Assembly (NCBI GenBank): GCA_903857665.1 | Contig: CAIOFV010000069.1 | Span: 74,381-138,380, forward strand | DNA: 64,000 nucleotides | Source of the DNA: an uncultured Myxococcales bacterium | Lineage (GTDB): Bacteria > Myxococcota_A > UBA9042 > DTJE01 | Direction: 5' to 3' | In this document: positions 28,157 to 36,706 of the stretch, in pieces | Layout: each line of letters begins with the position of its first letter | How positions within the stretch are numbered: the stretch's first letter is position 1 | Notes under the pieces: generated by a model | What the model saw: the letters and a program-made list of their open reading frames with translations, nothing else | Database searches by the model: none | Told to the model about the DNA's origin: nothing | Translations under genes and position numbers: made by a program

Positions 28157-29068
28157 ATGGCCCCGACCCGACCCCGATCGTCCGCCGGCACCCTGGACCT
28201 CGGCTGCCACCTTTCGATCGCGAAAGGCCTGCCCGCGACCTTCGACCTTGCCCGGAAGGTCAAGGCGACGTGCGTCCAGGTCTTCACCCGCAACCCCCGC
28301 GGCAGCAGCCGGCGCGAGGTCGATGACGCGGAGATCGCCGACGCGAAGGCCCGACGCGCCATCGCCGGCGTCCGGACCCTGATCGCGCACATCCCGTACA
28401 CCGTGAACCTAGCCAGCCCCCGCGCCCACGCCTGGGCATTCGCGCGACAGGTGCTGCACGCGGACCTTCGGGCCGCGGACCGCATGGGCGCCGACTTCGT
28501 GGTGGTGCATCCCGGGACCCACGTGGGCGAAGGGTTCGACGCGGGCCTCCACCGGATCGTGGACGCCGTGGGCCACGCCCTCGACGGGTACGACGGAAAG
28601 GCGCTGCTGCTGCTGGAGGGCATGGCGGGCGGCGGGTCCTGCATCGGCGGCACGCCGGAGGAACTTGCCGCCATCCTCGACGGCCTGAAGCGCGACCGGC
28701 GCGTCGGCGTGTGCCTGGACTCGTGCCACCTGTTCGCGGCGGGCTGGGACCTGCGCACCCCCGCGGCCGTCGCCGCCTGCATCGCAGCCTTCGGCTCCAT
28801 CGTGGGCCTGGACCGGCTGCGCTGCCTGCACCTGAACGACAGCCTCAAGCCCCTGGGCAGCCACCTCGATCGGCACGCGCGCATCGGCCAGGGCGAACTG
28901 GGAGACGCCGGCATCCGGTCCGTCGTCACGAACCCGTTCCTGTCGCGCCTGCCGATGTGCCTGGAGACGCCCATCGACGACTGGACGGATTCCGCGGCCG
29001 AGATTCGCGCAGTCCGGGCGCTGGCCGGCTCGCGTTCCGAGGTTCCCCCGGCCGGCGGAAGCCGCTAG
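28157..29068 (+). CDS. nfo: Endonuclease IV (AP endonuclease)
   Basis: A 303-residue TIM-barrel enzyme that cleaves 5' of abasic sites in DNA using three zinc ions. Metal-ligand segments are present in order: GCHLSIAKG, LIAHIPYTVNLAS, VVVHPGTHVGEG, LLLLEGMAGGGSCIGG, 'VCLDSCHLFAAGWD', and 'LHLNDSLKPLGSHLDRHARIG', followed by 'MCLETPIDDWT'. The ATG at 28157 is chosen because GGAGGA precedes it by 6 nt; the frame is open up to 28133, overlapping the antiporter gene. It joins comM, recA and mrfAB as a DNA-repair gene in this window. Confidence 0.92.
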   Translation: MAPTRPRSSAGTLDLGCHLSIAKGLPATFDLARKVKATCVQVFTRNPRGSSRREVDDAEIADAKARRAIAGVRTLIAHIPYTVNLASPRAHAWAFARQVLHADLRAADRMGADFVVVHPGTHVGEGFDAGLHRIVDAVGHALDGYDGKALLLLEGMAGGGSCIGGTPEELAAILDGLKRDRRVGVCLDSCHLFAAGWDLRTPAAVAACIAAFGSIVGLDRLRCLHLNDSLKPLGSHLDRHARIGQGELGDAGIRSVVTNPFLSRLPMCLETPIDDWTDSAAEIRAVRALAGSRSEVPPAGGSR

Positions 29069-29104
29069 ACTCGCCGGTATCGTTTCGCCGCGACAAGAGC
29101 GTTG

Positions 29105-30688
29105 ATGTCGGGCCGTTTCCCGAGGCTGCTCGCCCCGCTGCTCCCGCTGTTCCGGGTGCTGGTGCCGGCCGCCTACACCCACGCGATGATGCTGATCCAC
29201 CTGGACTATGCGTTCACGACGGCGGCCGATGTCGCCCTCATGATCCCCTTTGTGCTCTGGGAGTTCGGGTGGAAATGGCCATCGCTGGCGGCCCCGGGCT
29301 CGACCTGGGACAAGCGCATCCTGGCTTCGTGCTTCGCGTTGCTGAGCACGCTGTTCTGGCTTGCCGCGTACGTTGCCTGGGCGGTGCTCGCGCCCATCAT
29401 CGCAGACCACGAAGTGGAACTGAGCTGGCAGTTCCGCGAGATCCCGGCGGTGCTGTGGATCTACATGCGGGCCCAATGGCCCGCGGCGCTGGCGTTCCTG
29501 CTGGCGGACGTTGCCTTGTATTGGCTGTTCTGCGTCCGTCGGCGATTCAGCCCGATCGTGGTGGTCCTGCTGGTCCCGGGTCTGCAGGTCCCGCTGCTGA
29601 TGGAGGACCTGTACGCGAACGGCGGCCGGGGACATGCCGAGGCGAGCGACATCCGCGGGCAGCAGGACGTCGAGGTCCTGCTGGACGTCGAACCCTTCTT
29701 CGGGTTGAAACGGCCGTATCCGCGGGACATCTTTTTCGATGCCGAACGGAACAGCGTGATCGCCGGCTACGGCTGCACGCACTGTTCGCGGGAGGTCGGC
29801 TACGGCCTTCCCACCATCCTCCGGTTCGACCTCGGCTCCCGGACGGTCCGGCGCGCGGACGGCGCGATCGCCACCTCGGTGGCGTGGGATCGCGAAACCT
29901 CGAAGCTCCTGTTCGCCCCCTGGTACAAGCGCGAGCTGCATCGCCTGGACGCCACGACCCTCGACGACACGACGGTCGATCCCCTCCCGAGCCCGCTGGG
30001 CTGGTGGACGCCGACGAGCCTCGCGCAGAACGGCGAGTCCGTGTTCATCACGTCCAGCGGGGTTCCCGCGCTGCTGCAGTTCGACGCGACCCGCCGCACC
30101 GTTTCCAGGATCCTGGATTTCCAGGAAATGGGATACGTGTCGCCGGGAGGGACGCTGGGCCCGCCGAAGTTCGACCCCGTGGCGAACCGGGTGTGGCTGG
30201 TCGGGGGGCCCGGCAACCAGTTGTTCGCTCTGGACGCCCGGAACCTGGCCGTGGTGCTGGCCCGGCACCTGGAACGACTGATCGGAAGCAGCGTGGCGCT
30301 GGACGTCGGCAGGCGCAGAGGGTACTACCTCAGCCATGCGGAAACGTGGATCCGGGTATTCGACCTGGATGACTTCCACGAGGTGGGAACGCTGGAAGGC
30401 GAACCCTTCGCCCACGTCGCCGTCGTCGATCCCGCCCGGAACCGCCTGTACGTGCCGGGCTTCTTTTCAGGGACCGTGTTCGCCCTCGACCTCGAAACCG
30501 GGCGGCGGGTCTGGACGCGCGCCGTCGGGGCCCTGCCCTCGGGGCTCTGGCTGGACGAAGGGTCGGACTCCCTGTTCGTGAATTCCATGCTGGGGATGAT
30601 CCGGATTCACCTGGCGGGCGGGGGTGGTTCCACCGGCGAGGACGGTCGGCCGATCGAGGCGGCGAACTCGTCCAGTCGCAGCCGGTAG
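29105..30688 (+). CDS. Membrane protein with C-terminal beta-propeller (propeller A)
   Basis: A 527-residue protein. Residues 1-170 hold about five hydrophobic helices; residues about 195-510 form repeating strands with blade-like motifs ('NRLYVPGFFSGTVFALDLETG', 'GLWLDEGSDSLFVNSMLG'), consistent with a YVTN/SMP-30-like beta-propeller facing the periplasm. The first blade has GYGCTHC (Cys224, Cys227). Two other genes in the window (30607-32304 and 36707-38479) share this plan and a similar [YW]GxT(x)C site, so the three are paralogues. Function unknown. The ATG at 29105 is preceded directly by TTG. Its 3' end overlaps the convergent propeller B gene by 82 bp. Confidence 0.7.
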   Translation: MSGRFPRLLAPLLPLFRVLVPAAYTHAMMLIHLDYAFTTAADVALMIPFVLWEFGWKWPSLAAPGSTWDKRILASCFALLSTLFWLAAYVAWAVLAPIIADHEVELSWQFREIPAVLWIYMRAQWPAALAFLLADVALYWLFCVRRRFSPIVVVLLVPGLQVPLLMEDLYANGGRGHAEASDIRGQQDVEVLLDVEPFFGLKRPYPRDIFFDAERNSVIAGYGCTHCSREVGYGLPTILRFDLGSRTVRRADGAIATSVAWDRETSKLLFAPWYKRELHRLDATTLDDTTVDPLPSPLGWWTPTSLAQNGESVFITSSGVPALLQFDATRRTVSRILDFQEMGYVSPGGTLGPPKFDPVANRVWLVGGPGNQLFALDARNLAVVLARHLERLIGSSVALDVGRRRGYYLSHAETWIRVFDLDDFHEVGTLEGEPFAHVAVVDPARNRLYVPGFFSGTVFALDLETGRRVWTRAVGALPSGLWLDEGSDSLFVNSMLGMIRIHLAGGGGSTGEDGRPIEAANSSSRSR

Positions 30689-32304
30689 AGCCCTTCGGAC
30701 GTCGCGATGTAGCAGTTCTGGCCCGAGTCGTCGATGAACCCGTTCTGGATGCGTCGCGACAGGCGTGTCCGGTACACCTCCTCGAAGGTCGTCCCGTCGA
30801 AGAACGCGATCTCCCCCGAGTAGTAGGAACCCGCGACGATCCAGTTCCGCCGCGCGTCGTACACGAAGAACTGGGCATGCAGCAGGCCCTTGTGGACACC
30901 GACCACTTCGAAGCGATCCCAATCGACCTCGAAGAGGCGATCGGACTCGCCGCCGGAAAGCAGCAGGCGATGTCGCGGCGCATCCAGAATGACGACCACC
31001 GCCGGCTCGGGCAGCGCGACCGACCGCAACACCTCCAGCGACGGGCCGTCCAGTTCCAGCAGCGCCCCCGACCTGTCGATGTCGGTCATGTACATGTTCA
31101 CGTAGACGCGCGACCCGTCCGGAGTCAGGTCGAAATAGCCCCAGTTGAGGGGCATCCGGGTCTGCAGCGGATGGAACCAGTGCAGCGCCCTGGGTTCCAG
31201 CGTCTTCCAGTCGAGACGGGCGAACATCGGCGGGTCGGTCCCGGCAACGAAAAGGTCCGGGCCGTTCTGACGGGCCAGCAGGAGTTCGCCCATGTGCAGA
31301 TCATGAAGCGGCTTGCCCCGGAGCAGCTGCAACGGGTCCCCCCCGAATTCGAGGATGTCGCCCGAGTGGAAGCCTGCCCCGTAGATGTTTCCCGTTTCCC
31401 TGTCCCGGGACAGGTAGCGCATCAGATCCGTGGCCATGATCCGTTCCGTTCCCATCTTCAGGTCGATGTCGAGCAGGCCGCAGGTGGAACCCCAGGACAT
31501 GACGAGCTTGTTTGCATTCGTGTCGATGACGGCATCCCGCAGGTGCGCCATGCTGACGGCTGGGGGGCGTCCCGGGAGGGGATAGACCCGCGAAAGGCCC
31601 GCCATCGGCGGGGGCGTGGGAGCCAGTGGAACGAGGCACACGTAGAACGCCAGGGCGGGCGTGGCGAACAGCGAGAAGATCGCGAACCTGCGCTCGATGA
31701 CGGGCTGGCCTGCCCAGCCGAACAGGAGCCCCACCACCAGCGGGAGTTCGAACATCAGGACGAAACCGACATCGGTCGGGACGGTGTATTGAGTGAACTT
31801 GTACAGCCCTGCCACCAGCGTGATGGAGAACAGCACGAACGCCAGGCGGCGCCCGGTGGCGTGCAGGTACAGCACTGCGGCGACCGCGATCAGGAAGGCG
31901 ATGGCATAGGGCCAGATGGCCCCGTACAAGGGGAAGTAGTTCTGGGGAGCATGGTGCCAGGTCGGCACCACCCAGCCGGTCCAGAAGTCCTTTTCGACCG
32001 ACGCCTCGAACGTCCTGCGCTGAAGGCTGATCAGGAGCAGCGCCCCCAGGCCGCAGGCGACCGGGCCTGACAGGTACGCGAGCCAGCGGTTGCCCCGGTC
32101 CTTCATCCGGCTGACCATCAGCGTCAGCACGGCGAGCGCGAGGACGTTGGTGATCACCGCGCGGGTCACGGAGTGCAGGCCCAGCCAGGCGAGGCCGCAG
32201 GAATCGACGGCCAGGAACACGAAGACCAGGAACACCACCGGGTCGAGCAGGCGCAGCATGACGTGGCGGGGGGCACGGGACGTCCGGTCGATGTGGCTGG
32301 TCAT
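30607..32304 (-). CDS. Membrane protein with C-terminal beta-propeller (propeller B)
   Basis: A 565-residue protein with seven or so hydrophobic helices in residues 20-245 and a beta-propeller over about 250-545. The first blade contains SWGSTC (Cys275), and later blades read 'FDLTPDGSRVYVNMYMTDI' and 'VVVILDAPRHRLLLSGG'. It ends in a Pro-rich tail. It lies 85 bp downstream of the cytochrome c A gene on the same strand and may belong to that operon or have its own weak promoter (TAGACT -10). Function unknown; the position with cytochromes suggests an extracytoplasmic redox or sensing role, which is inference. Confidence 0.7.
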   Translation of the reverse strand: MTSHIDRTSRAPRHVMLRLLDPVVFLVFVFLAVDSCGLAWLGLHSVTRAVITNVLALAVLTLMVSRMKDRGNRWLAYLSGPVACGLGALLLISLQRRTFEASVEKDFWTGWVVPTWHHAPQNYFPLYGAIWPYAIAFLIAVAAVLYLHATGRRLAFVLFSITLVAGLYKFTQYTVPTDVGFVLMFELPLVVGLLFGWAGQPVIERRFAIFSLFATPALAFYVCLVPLAPTPPPMAGLSRVYPLPGRPPAVSMAHLRDAVIDTNANKLVMSWGSTCGLLDIDLKMGTERIMATDLMRYLSRDRETGNIYGAGFHSGDILEFGGDPLQLLRGKPLHDLHMGELLLARQNGPDLFVAGTDPPMFARLDWKTLEPRALHWFHPLQTRMPLNWGYFDLTPDGSRVYVNMYMTDIDRSGALLELDGPSLEVLRSVALPEPAVVVILDAPRHRLLLSGGESDRLFEVDWDRFEVVGVHKGLLHAQFFVYDARRNWIVAGSYYSGEIAFFDGTTFEEVYRTRLSRRIQNGFIDDSGQNCYIATSEGLYRLRLDEFAASIGRPSSPVEPPPPAR

Positions 32305-32389
32305 GGCCCTGTCCCCGTCGCGCCGAACCGGGCAGTCAGTCTAGACCGAATCCCGCATACCTGGAAGCGGGAAACCCCCGGGCCGCTTG

Positions 32390-34423
32390 TCAGGGCGGCG
32401 GAAGCAGGGAACGGTCCGGAGCCCGGATCGGATCGATCACCGGCATCGTGTACTTCAATTCGGAGGCCACGATCGGCGGGGTCGTGACGGAGCCGTCGGG
32501 ATAGGCCCAGTCCAGGAACTCCTGGTTCAGCTTCCGGTACATCCAGTACGACTCGATGTGCAGTTCGGTCGCGGCGGCCGGCAACGCGAACGAGTAGTCG
32601 TCCTCCGTCACGCGATGGAACTCCAGCGCGCGTGTGACGACCTTCTGCTTGATCTGCCAGACGCGGTCGCGATCGATCGGCTTGTCGTCCTCGCCCAGCA
32701 TGTAGCCGCCCATCCGGTGGGCGAGCGGGTCGATCCGATGGTCGGGCCCCAGCTCGCCGACCTTCAGAAGGACGTTTCCGGCCTGGTCGGTCACCGTCAC
32801 CTTCTGCCAGGCCTCGATCAGGTCGAGCGGCCCGCCTGGGAACGCGTGGTCGACGCTGGCGTTGATCGTGATGATCCGCAACTGGAAATCGCGACCCGGC
32901 ACCGGGTCGGTCTTCGGCATCGCCTTCTGCAGCACCCACAGCATCCGGCTCTTTGCCTTGTCCCGCGGCTCCCAGAAGCTTCCCCAGCCGGTCAGTTCCA
33001 GCGGAAGGTCGCCGTGGCTGAACCGCTGGACCATGTCGACCATCCCGGGCTGACCCAGCAGCGCGGGGGCGATGGTATTGGTCCCCGGGAAGACATGGTT
33101 CCGTTCGTTGACGAAGGGCGCGTCATCGCCCTCGGTCAGCCCGATCCTGCCGCGAGGCTGCATGTGGCAGTCGATGCACTTCGGCTTGACCAGCGGCGTG
33201 TCGCGGGTCGGCTTGATCTGCAAGCGGTGGCAGGCCTGGCAGTACTGGTCCTCGAAATACAGCGGCTTGCGGAAGACCCGGGCGTGCCCGTAAGGGTTCA
33301 GCCGGATCAGTTTCAGGTCGAGGCTGCCGACCTGGTCCTGCCCGCCGTCGTTGAACATCCTCAGATGGTTCAACTGCAGACGCACGGTCACGTCGCTCTT
33401 CCGCGGGTCGTCCCAGGAGTGCACCGAGTCGATCTGGTGGCAGAAGGTGCAGGAGTAGTTCAGTTCCGTGTAGGAATCCTTCAGCGTCTTCGAACGGTCG
33501 AACATCATGCGGTTGTAGTGGCAGCCGCCGCAGGTGATCTGGTTCTGCTCGCCGATCTCCGAGGCAAGGAGCTCGACGTTCTTCTGGAGGTAGGTCGTGT
33601 GCATGGATCGGCCGTGGGCCGACATCCAGAGGTCGCGGACCAGGTTCGCGTGGCAGTCGGAACTGGGGTCGCCGCAACTGGACGTGCGGCTGGCGAGGTC
33701 GGGTTCCGAGAACCCGGCCGGCAGGACATCCTGTTCGTCCGGCCCGCGGCGTTCCATCCGCAAGGTCGACAGGTGGAACTTGTAGACGGGGTCCTCGGGA
33801 CGGTCATCGACGTCCAGCACGCCGACGGCGACGAGCAGGACGGCGGACGCCACCCAGAGCGCCAGGCCGACGCGCCGGACCCACGGGGAGGTTTCGGGCA
33901 ACCCTGCCGCCCGATTCGACCGCCACGCCACGATCTCCCAGCCGATCCAGGCAGGGACGAACAGGAACCCGGCCGCACGGTGCAGCACCAGCACGCCTTC
34001 GAGCGCCCGTCCCCCCATCGCGATGGCGAACAGAATGCCGGTCACGGTCAGAACGGTGAAGGCATGCACCGTGAACATGGCGAGGAAGCGAGGCAGAGAC
34101 CCGCGTCGAACGACCAGCAGGCCCAGGGGCCAGGCGCACAGCACGGCGACGTTTCCAGCCATCGTCGGGTGGCGAGGCAGGAGGACGGCGAAGAGGGTTG
34201 TCGATACGAGGGCGGGCAGGATGGCCCGCAGCACCAGGCCGCGTTCCGCCTCGGACGGACGGGCCGACAGGGCCCGGGCCAGGAACAGGAGTGCGGCCAC
34301 CAGCCCGACCAGCGGGTGGAACACGAGGTTCGCCTTGTAGACGAGCGTCCAGGACTCCGAAAACAGGATCCAGAACCCGGTGACGATCGCCAGCATCATC
34401 AGCGGCATGCGAGGCTTCGTCAT
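32390..34423 (-). CDS. Membrane-anchored multihaem cytochrome c (cytochrome A)
   Basis: A 677-residue protein with six or so hydrophobic helices in residues 8-200, then a periplasmic cytochrome c554-like domain. Canonical CXXCH sites start at Cys298, Cys325, Cys395 and Cys416. A fifth site has the unusual spacing CX6CH (Cys250-His258), followed by W...SAHG as after the first haem of cytochrome B in this window. The C-terminal 230 residues are beta-rich ('LRIITINASVDHAFPGGPLD') with no haem motif. It probably passes electrons between a membrane pool and a periplasmic partner. The ATG overlaps the stop of the spermidine-synthase-like gene as ATGA, so translation is coupled. Confidence 0.85.
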   Translation of the reverse strand: MTKPRMPLMMLAIVTGFWILFSESWTLVYKANLVFHPLVGLVAALLFLARALSARPSEAERGLVLRAILPALVSTTLFAVLLPRHPTMAGNVAVLCAWPLGLLVVRRGSLPRFLAMFTVHAFTVLTVTGILFAIAMGGRALEGVLVLHRAAGFLFVPAWIGWEIVAWRSNRAAGLPETSPWVRRVGLALWVASAVLLVAVGVLDVDDRPEDPVYKFHLSTLRMERRGPDEQDVLPAGFSEPDLASRTSSCGDPSSDCHANLVRDLWMSAHGRSMHTTYLQKNVELLASEIGEQNQITCGGCHYNRMMFDRSKTLKDSYTELNYSCTFCHQIDSVHSWDDPRKSDVTVRLQLNHLRMFNDGGQDQVGSLDLKLIRLNPYGHARVFRKPLYFEDQYCQACHRLQIKPTRDTPLVKPKCIDCHMQPRGRIGLTEGDDAPFVNERNHVFPGTNTIAPALLGQPGMVDMVQRFSHGDLPLELTGWGSFWEPRDKAKSRMLWVLQKAMPKTDPVPGRDFQLRIITINASVDHAFPGGPLDLIEAWQKVTVTDQAGNVLLKVGELGPDHRIDPLAHRMGGYMLGEDDKPIDRDRVWQIKQKVVTRALEFHRVTEDDYSFALPAAATELHIESYWMYRKLNQEFLDWAYPDGSVTTPPIVASELKYTMPVIDPIRAPDRSLLPPP

Positions 34424-36597
34424 GCGTCCCGTCCCCCCGAGTCGATGACGAAGGCGGCCACCGTCGCCGTGACCGCGATCGCGGCGGTGATTGCCGCGAG
34501 CCCGGAGTAGCCGGCTGCCAGCGCCGGAGGCTTGAAGCACAGCAGCGAGAACCCGCCGCCAAGCAGCCACCAGGCCATGGCGACGTGCTGCAGGCGGTCG
34601 GGGACCCGGGCGAGCGCGATCGACAGCATCAGTCCCGCACCCGCACCCGCGACCAGAGGGGCGCCGAATACCCACGAAGACCGCGTCAGCGCGAACAGCG
34701 CGGCGAGGCCGCCGGCGAACAGCACCATCGCGATCGTCGCCGTGCGCCGGCTGCGGGCCAGCCGCCCGCCGGCCAGGAACCCGCCGGCCAGGCCGCCCAG
34801 GAAGGCCACCTGCAGGACGTCCCACGAGGGGATCCCGAACGGGCCGAGCACCAGCGGATTGTGCGAGGCGAAGATCGTTTCCGCGAAGCCGGTCGCCAGC
34901 CCGGCCATGCCCGCGACCGCGCCCCACTTCAGCCCGACCCCGTGGGCAGCCCGGGTGCGGCGGGCGAAGCGGCGAATCAGCAGCAGGAACAACAGCGACA
35001 GCACCGCGTGCAGGATCCCGATCGAGATCTGCATGGAGTTCTGCAGGAACGGCCGGTCATCGGTCGTCTTCGAGGACTCCAGGGCTTCCTTGTCCGGAAC
35101 GATTCGACGGAAGCCGCTCAGGCGATCCAGGTGGCGACGCGTTTCCTCGAGCCGGCCGGTGTCGCGCGAGGCGACGACGAAGACCAGCGGGGAGCCGCTG
35201 AGCGGGAAGAACGACAGCGTGGTCCAGTACACCAGCCGGGGCACGTCGGGAGGCAGGCTCGCGACGAACCATCGCGCCTCCTCGGTCGACGAGGATCCCC
35301 AGTCCAGGAAGAAGACCCCGCCGGGCTTCAGCAGCCGGTCGAAGACGAGCTGGAAGCCCTCCTTCGTCAGGAGGAAGTGCTCGGCGAAGACATAGCTGCG
35401 CGGCAGGATGTAGGTCTTGGTCCCGATCCCGCTGAAGAACAGGTAGTCGAACGTGCGACCCTCGTCCGCCAGTTCCTCGAGGTTCGTGCGGTAGTCGCCG
35501 GTCAGCACCAGCGAGTCCGGGCGGTCGAACGCGTGGCCCAGGAACTCGGCGTGATCCGGGCGCAGCATCGAGGCGATCATGGGGTCGAACTCGATGGTGG
35601 TGTTGCGGTTCGGGCCCAGGTACTGGTCGACCGCGTTGCCGTTGTTGCCGACCGATCGCCCCACGTCCAGCACGTCCAGGGCCTGCCGGTCGGCGTCGAA
35701 CGGCCGGGTCCCGGCGGGCTTGCCATTCGCCGTGGGCGAGGTATCGAAGGGGTCGATGATCGACCGGTACATGTATTCCGTTTCGGCCGGGACCCAGTTC
35801 GTGTCGCGGCACGAGAACATCATCATCACGTTGTCGACCAGGGTGCCCAGGCAGTAGTCGTCCATGAACGTCAGGAAATCGACCTTCACGTCGCGACCGA
35901 AGCCCCCGTTCAGGTAGCGGTACTCCGACAGGCCGAAGTTGAAGAACGTGCGCTGGGGAAACGTCTGGAACAGCCCGACCGTGACCACGATGGCGGCGAC
36001 CGAGACGGCCGCCGGGATCGTCCTCAATACGGCGATGACCAGCAGGGCCATCGCCGCTGCGAGGAGCAGGTGGGGGCCGACCCAGCTGAAGGAATAGGCC
36101 AGCGCGATCCCGACCGCCTGACCGGCCAGGAACGCGGCGATCGCGGTGCGCCTGTCGAGGGCCGAGGCGATCACCCTGCCCAGCGCCCGGCCCAGCGGCA
36201 GGAACATCGCGGGCCCGACCACCAGCGTGATCACCAGCGCCACCTGGTTGGCCAGGCCGGACTTCGGCATCGGGACCGGGTAGTAGATCCTGCTGGCCAG
36301 CGCCATGCTGGTGAAGTCGCGGTTCACGAAGCCGGCGCAGACGACCGCGGCCGCCGCCACCGCCACCAGGGCAGAAGCAAACCAGCCCTGGCGTCGCGAC
36401 GCCGCCGCCACGCCGAAGGCGAACAGCGTCGCCGCGGCGGCGCCCTCCAGAATCGACAGGAAATTGATCAGCATCAGGGGTTCGAGGACCTTGATCTCGG
36501 AGATCAGCCCGAAGCCCGCAAGAAGGCCGAGGGCGGCGGCCAGCCAGGCCCCGCGCAACGCCTCCCTCCGCCCTTCCAGCACCGGAAGAATCTGCAT
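34420..36597 (-). CDS. Membrane protein with embedded spermidine-synthase-like (SAM-MT fold) domain
   Basis: A 725-residue protein. Hydrophobic helices fill residues 15-240 and 535-720, with a soluble methyltransferase-fold domain between (about 290-520). That domain has the spermidine-synthase order of segments: 'LDVLDVGRSVGNNGNAVDQY', 'TTIEFDPMIASML' (the usual VEID), 'FDYLFFSGIG' and 'RLLKPGGVFFLDWG'. The glycine-rich SAM/dcSAM loop is not canonical (DVGRSVGNNG), so enzymatic activity is uncertain. It resembles fused membrane/spermidine-synthase proteins. The start at 36597 is placed by a minus-strand promoter whose -10 ends 8 bp before it, implying a leaderless or nearly leaderless mRNA. 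Cytochrome A follows with an ATGA overlap. Confidence 0.72.
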   Translation of the reverse strand: MQILPVLEGRREALRGAWLAAALGLLAGFGLISEIKVLEPLMLINFLSILEGAAAATLFAFGVAAASRRQGWFASALVAVAAAAVVCAGFVNRDFTSMALASRIYYPVPMPKSGLANQVALVITLVVGPAMFLPLGRALGRVIASALDRRTAIAAFLAGQAVGIALAYSFSWVGPHLLLAAAMALLVIAVLRTIPAAVSVAAIVVTVGLFQTFPQRTFFNFGLSEYRYLNGGFGRDVKVDFLTFMDDYCLGTLVDNVMMMFSCRDTNWVPAETEYMYRSIIDPFDTSPTANGKPAGTRPFDADRQALDVLDVGRSVGNNGNAVDQYLGPNRNTTIEFDPMIASMLRPDHAEFLGHAFDRPDSLVLTGDYRTNLEELADEGRTFDYLFFSGIGTKTYILPRSYVFAEHFLLTKEGFQLVFDRLLKPGGVFFLDWGSSSTEEARWFVASLPPDVPRLVYWTTLSFFPLSGSPLVFVVASRDTGRLEETRRHLDRLSGFRRIVPDKEALESSKTTDDRPFLQNSMQISIGILHAVLSLLFLLLIRRFARRTRAAHGVGLKWGAVAGMAGLATGFAETIFASHNPLVLGPFGIPSWDVLQVAFLGGLAGGFLAGGRLARSRRTATIAMVLFAGGLAALFALTRSSWVFGAPLVAGAGAGLMLSIALARVPDRLQHVAMAWWLLGGGFSLLCFKPPALAAGYSGLAAITAAIAVTATVAAFVIDSGGRDA

Positions 36598-36604
36598 GGG
36601 AGCG

Positions 36605-36666
36605 ACGGTATCGAATGGGGCACTGCCCGTCAATGGTTGACGCAGGAAGAAGCCTTCCGATACCCT
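36605..36666. promoter_or_regulatory. Back-to-back divergent promoters forming an inverted repeat
   Basis: Minus strand: TTGACG (36633-36628), 17 bp, TACCGT (36610-36605). Plus strand: TTGACG (36637-36642), 18 bp, TACCCT (36661-36666). The two -35 hexamers lie 3 bp apart and form the palindrome CGTCAA-tgg-TTGACG, so one bound RNA polymerase or regulator would exclude the other. Confidence 0.6.
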
Positions 36667-36706
36667 CACGGCACACCGCACGATCCGCGGCACCGGAGCA
36701 TTGGGC

